Assembly (NCBI GenBank): GCA_934647145.1
Contig: CAKUFB010000154.1
Span: forward strand, 1 to 6,498
DNA: 6,498 nucleotides
Direction of reading: 5' to 3'
Source: an uncultured Clostridia bacterium
Lineage (GTDB): Bacteria; Bacillota; Clostridia; Christensenellales; Aristaeellaceae
Below are positions 4,999 through 6,498 of the stretch, one piece after another (the stretch's first letter is position 1; each line of letters opens with the position of its first letter). The notes under the pieces were generated by a model, which was not told the origin of the DNA, did no database searches, and worked only from the letters and a program-made list of their open reading frames with translations. A program made the translations under genes and the position numbers.

Positions 4999-6309
4999 TC
5001 AGAAGAACGCGGGGAGATAGTCGCGGTTCTTTTCGAAGAGCAGGTTGACCATCTGGTCGATTTCCTCGAGGGAGCAGACGGCGCTGGTGAGCGGGTCGAG
5101 CTGGACGGCGTGCAGGACGAGGCGGCGGTCGCCGGTGACTGCGGCCTCGGCGATCATGTCCTCGATGCGGGCGGTGGTGCCGACGAGGGTGGCGAGGTGG
5201 GCGGGCAGGGGGCCGACGTGCATGGGCTGGATGCCGTTTTTACTGGCCAGCACGGGCACCTCGACGCAGCTGTTTTCGGGCAGGTTGTCGATCAGTCCGG
5301 TGTTGAGCACGTTGCCGTTGAAGGTATACAGGGCGTTGTCGCCGAAGATGGCGTTGAAGATGTTGGCGGCGTATTCCTGGCCGCGCTTGGTGTCAGGCTT
5401 TTCGGCGATCCACTTTTTGATGTCCTCGGGCCAGGTTTCCTTGCGCTTGATGCGCAGGTTGAGGGAGAAAGCGTATTCGCCGGGGTTCCAGCTGGTGCCG
5501 CCGGTGCAGTACTTTTCGATGAGGTCGGGGCGCTTGCGGAACCAGGCGTTGTACTCGCTGTTGTGGCCGGAGGACTCGGTGGGGAAGTAGTCCAGGTGCC
5601 TGAGCATTTCGCAGCGCACGATGTCGCTCTCGTAGATTTCCTTTTTCTTGACGGCCTCGAAGATCTGGGGGTAGGCGTCCACGCCGTTGCGCTTGAACTC
5701 GAGGAAGAAGGCCTGATGGTTCACGCCGGCGCACAGGTAGGTGATTTCGCTCTCGTCCGCGCCGATCCACTGGGCCAGCTGGGCGGCGGTACCCTGCACG
5801 CTGTGGCACAGGCCGGTGACGCAGACATTCGTATTGGCCTGCATGGCCTTGCACAGCATGCTCATGGGGTTGGTATAGTTGAGGAAGACCGCGTGCGGGC
5901 ACAGCTCCTCGATGTCGCGGCAGATGTCCAGCATCAGCGGGATGTTGCGCAGGGCGCGGAACATGCCCGAGACCGAGCGGGTATCGCCGATGTTGGTGTC
6001 CACGCCGAACTGCTTGGGAATCTCCACGTCGTAGCGCCAGATGTCGATGTCGCCGTTGAACACGGTACACAGCACGCCGTCCGCGCCGTCGAGCGCCTCG
6101 CGGCGGTTCATCGTGGAGACCACGGTCGCCTTGTTGCCGAAGGCCGCGACGATGTTGTCCACGCAGGCGCGGATGCCGTCCAGCTTCTCGCGGTCGATGT
6201 CCATCAGGTAGAACTGCGCGTCCTCGAAGGCCGGGTAGGTCAGCAGGTCGCGAATGATCGCGCGGGTGAAGTTCACGCTGCCCGCGCCGATAAAAGCAAA
6301 CTTCTTCAT
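4999..6309 (-). CDS. melA: Alpha-galactosidase, glycoside hydrolase family 4 (MelA-like)
   Basis: This cytoplasmic enzyme hydrolyses alpha-galactosides such as melibiose by the NAD+- and metal-dependent oxidation-elimination mechanism of family GH4. The 436-residue protein opens with the Rossmann motif FIGAGSVNF (6-14) and MDIDREKL (36-43). It then has NYTNPM (144-149), the metal-site CHSVQG with C168 and H169, and GVNHQAF (195-201) with H198. Later come a YFPTESSGHNSEY segment (241-253), GLIDNLPENSCVEVPV (338-353) and NGIQPMHVGPLP (358-369). The CHSVQG form is that of E. coli MelA and related enzymes on unphosphorylated alpha-glycosides, unlike the CN-type of phospho-glycosidases. An alpha-glucosidase specificity cannot be ruled out. 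No signal peptide is present. It has its own promoter and a strong ribosome binding site, and is divergent from the gene at 6455. A 503-codon open frame on the opposite strand is only its shadow. Confidence 0.92.
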   Translation of the reverse strand: MKKFAFIGAGSVNFTRAIIRDLLTYPAFEDAQFYLMDIDREKLDGIRACVDNIVAAFGNKATVVSTMNRREALDGADGVLCTVFNGDIDIWRYDVEIPKQFGVDTNIGDTRSVSGMFRALRNIPLMLDICRDIEELCPHAVFLNYTNPMSMLCKAMQANTNVCVTGLCHSVQGTAAQLAQWIGADESEITYLCAGVNHQAFFLEFKRNGVDAYPQIFEAVKKKEIYESDIVRCEMLRHLDYFPTESSGHNSEYNAWFRKRPDLIEKYCTGGTSWNPGEYAFSLNLRIKRKETWPEDIKKWIAEKPDTKRGQEYAANIFNAIFGDNALYTFNGNVLNTGLIDNLPENSCVEVPVLASKNGIQPMHVGPLPAHLATLVGTTARIEDMIAEAAVTGDRRLVLHAVQLDPLTSAVCSLEEIDQMVNLLFEKNRDYLPAFF

Positions 6310-6316
6310 GAGTTAT

Positions 6317-6323
6317 TCCTCCC
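6317..6323 (-). promoter_or_regulatory. Ribosome binding site of melA
   Basis: On the minus strand GGGAGGA (plus 6323 down to 6317) lies seven bases before the ATG at 6309-6307, near-consensus and well spaced. It supports the chosen start. Confidence 0.85.
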
Positions 6324-6343
6324 TGTGTTTTTTCCGTGACTCC

Positions 6344-6372
6344 ATTATACCCGCCTTCGGCGCGCCGCAAAA
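6344..6372 (-). promoter_or_regulatory. Promoter of melA
   Basis: On the minus strand a perfect -10 box TATAAT (6349 to 6344) lies 34 bases upstream of the start codon. TTTTGC (6372 to 6367) is a weak -35 box at a 17-base spacing. The spacer contains the palindrome GGCGCGCC (6359-6366) and a small CGCC-TTC-GGCG inverted repeat (6352-6362), which could be a regulator site, but this is unproven. A weak -35 suits an activated sugar-use promoter. Confidence 0.6.
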
Positions 6373-6395
6373 GTCCTTTTTTCCCCGAATGCGTA

Positions 6396-6424
6396 TGGAC
6401 AAAGTTGCGTTCATCGGGTATAAT
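6396..6424 (+). promoter_or_regulatory. Promoter of the partial gene at the right end
   Basis: TGGACA (6396-6401) and TATAAT (6419-6424) match the sigma-A -35 at five of six bases and the -10 at six of six, with a 17-base spacer. It reads away from melA, so the 145-base gap is a divergent promoter region. Confidence 0.75.
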
Positions 6425-6441
6425 ACGGAGGGACGGGCCGC

Positions 6442-6449
6442 GGGAGGTG
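6442..6449 (+). promoter_or_regulatory. Ribosome binding site of the partial gene
   Basis: GGGAGGTG lies five bases before the ATG at 6455 and is a strong Shine-Dalgarno match, showing that the short open frame at the window edge is a real gene start. Confidence 0.75.
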
Positions 6450-6454
6450 AACGC

Positions 6455-6498
6455 ATGGCCTATTATATCAACGGCGATAATCCGCGTAACTCGGAGTT
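6455..6498 (+). CDS. Start of an unidentified gene, cut by the window edge
   Basis: Only fourteen full codons are present, reading MAYYINGDNPRNSE. They follow a consensus promoter and a strong ribosome binding site, so this is very likely a genuine coding start. The fragment is hydrophilic with two tyrosines; there is no signal peptide or membrane segment yet, and the family cannot be recognised. Being divergent from melA, a regulator or sugar-related protein would be a reasonable guess, but nothing in these residues shows it. Confidence 0.7.
   Translation, partial: MAYYINGDNPRNSE

Noticed and set aside
4828..6339. A 503-codon open frame on the plus strand across melA
   Set aside because: It is the antisense shadow of a clear GH4 gene in GC-rich DNA. 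It is rich in V, G, A, D and E from mirrored codons, has no domain, and lacks a ribosome binding site.

Overview
The window looks like a chromosomal segment from a GC-rich member of the Bacillota, most likely a gut-type Clostridia. The clues are a Bacillus/Clostridium-type xanthine phosphoribosyltransferase, strong purine-rich ribosome binding sites, consensus sigma-A promoters and a Tet(M)-like translation GTPase of a kind often seen in Clostridia. Codon third positions are strongly G/C in most genes. The species cannot be named from the sequence alone.

Layout. Positions 19-1047 (+) hold queA, the queuosine-tRNA enzyme. A RelB/DinJ-YafQ type II toxin-antitoxin pair follows (1121-1396 and 1393-1668, +). 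It has its own consensus promoter and a probable autoregulatory operator, and its base composition is visibly less GC-rich than its neighbours, so it looks like an insertion. Next come xpt (1712-2293, +) and a 663-codon GTPase of the Tet(M)/EF-G superfamily (2290-4281, +) whose GTG start overlaps the xpt stop. Positions 4282-4998 are a 717-base gene-free stretch between convergent genes. It holds a small family of degenerate repeats (two direct copies 169 bases apart, one inverted copy, one partial copy) and a strong hairpin. Positions 4999-6309 (-) hold a melA-like GH4 alpha-galactosidase. It is divergent from a gene that starts at 6455 (+) and runs off the window; each has a recognisable promoter in the 145 bases between them.

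How the genes relate. queA, xpt and the GTPase are housekeeping or translation-linked and lie on one strand. xpt and the GTPase are almost certainly translated from one message. The toxin-antitoxin pair sits between queA and xpt, and there is no visible purine riboswitch or good promoter for xpt, so xpt and the GTPase may depend on readthrough from upstream. melA is a separate sugar-use unit.

I found no convincing wholly new system. The best leads are an apparent reading-frame change at a perfect hairpin in the last codons of the GTPase gene, the unusual ribosome-contacting loop of that GTPase and its coupling to purine salvage, the toxin-antitoxin operator, and the repeat family in the long intergenic stretch.
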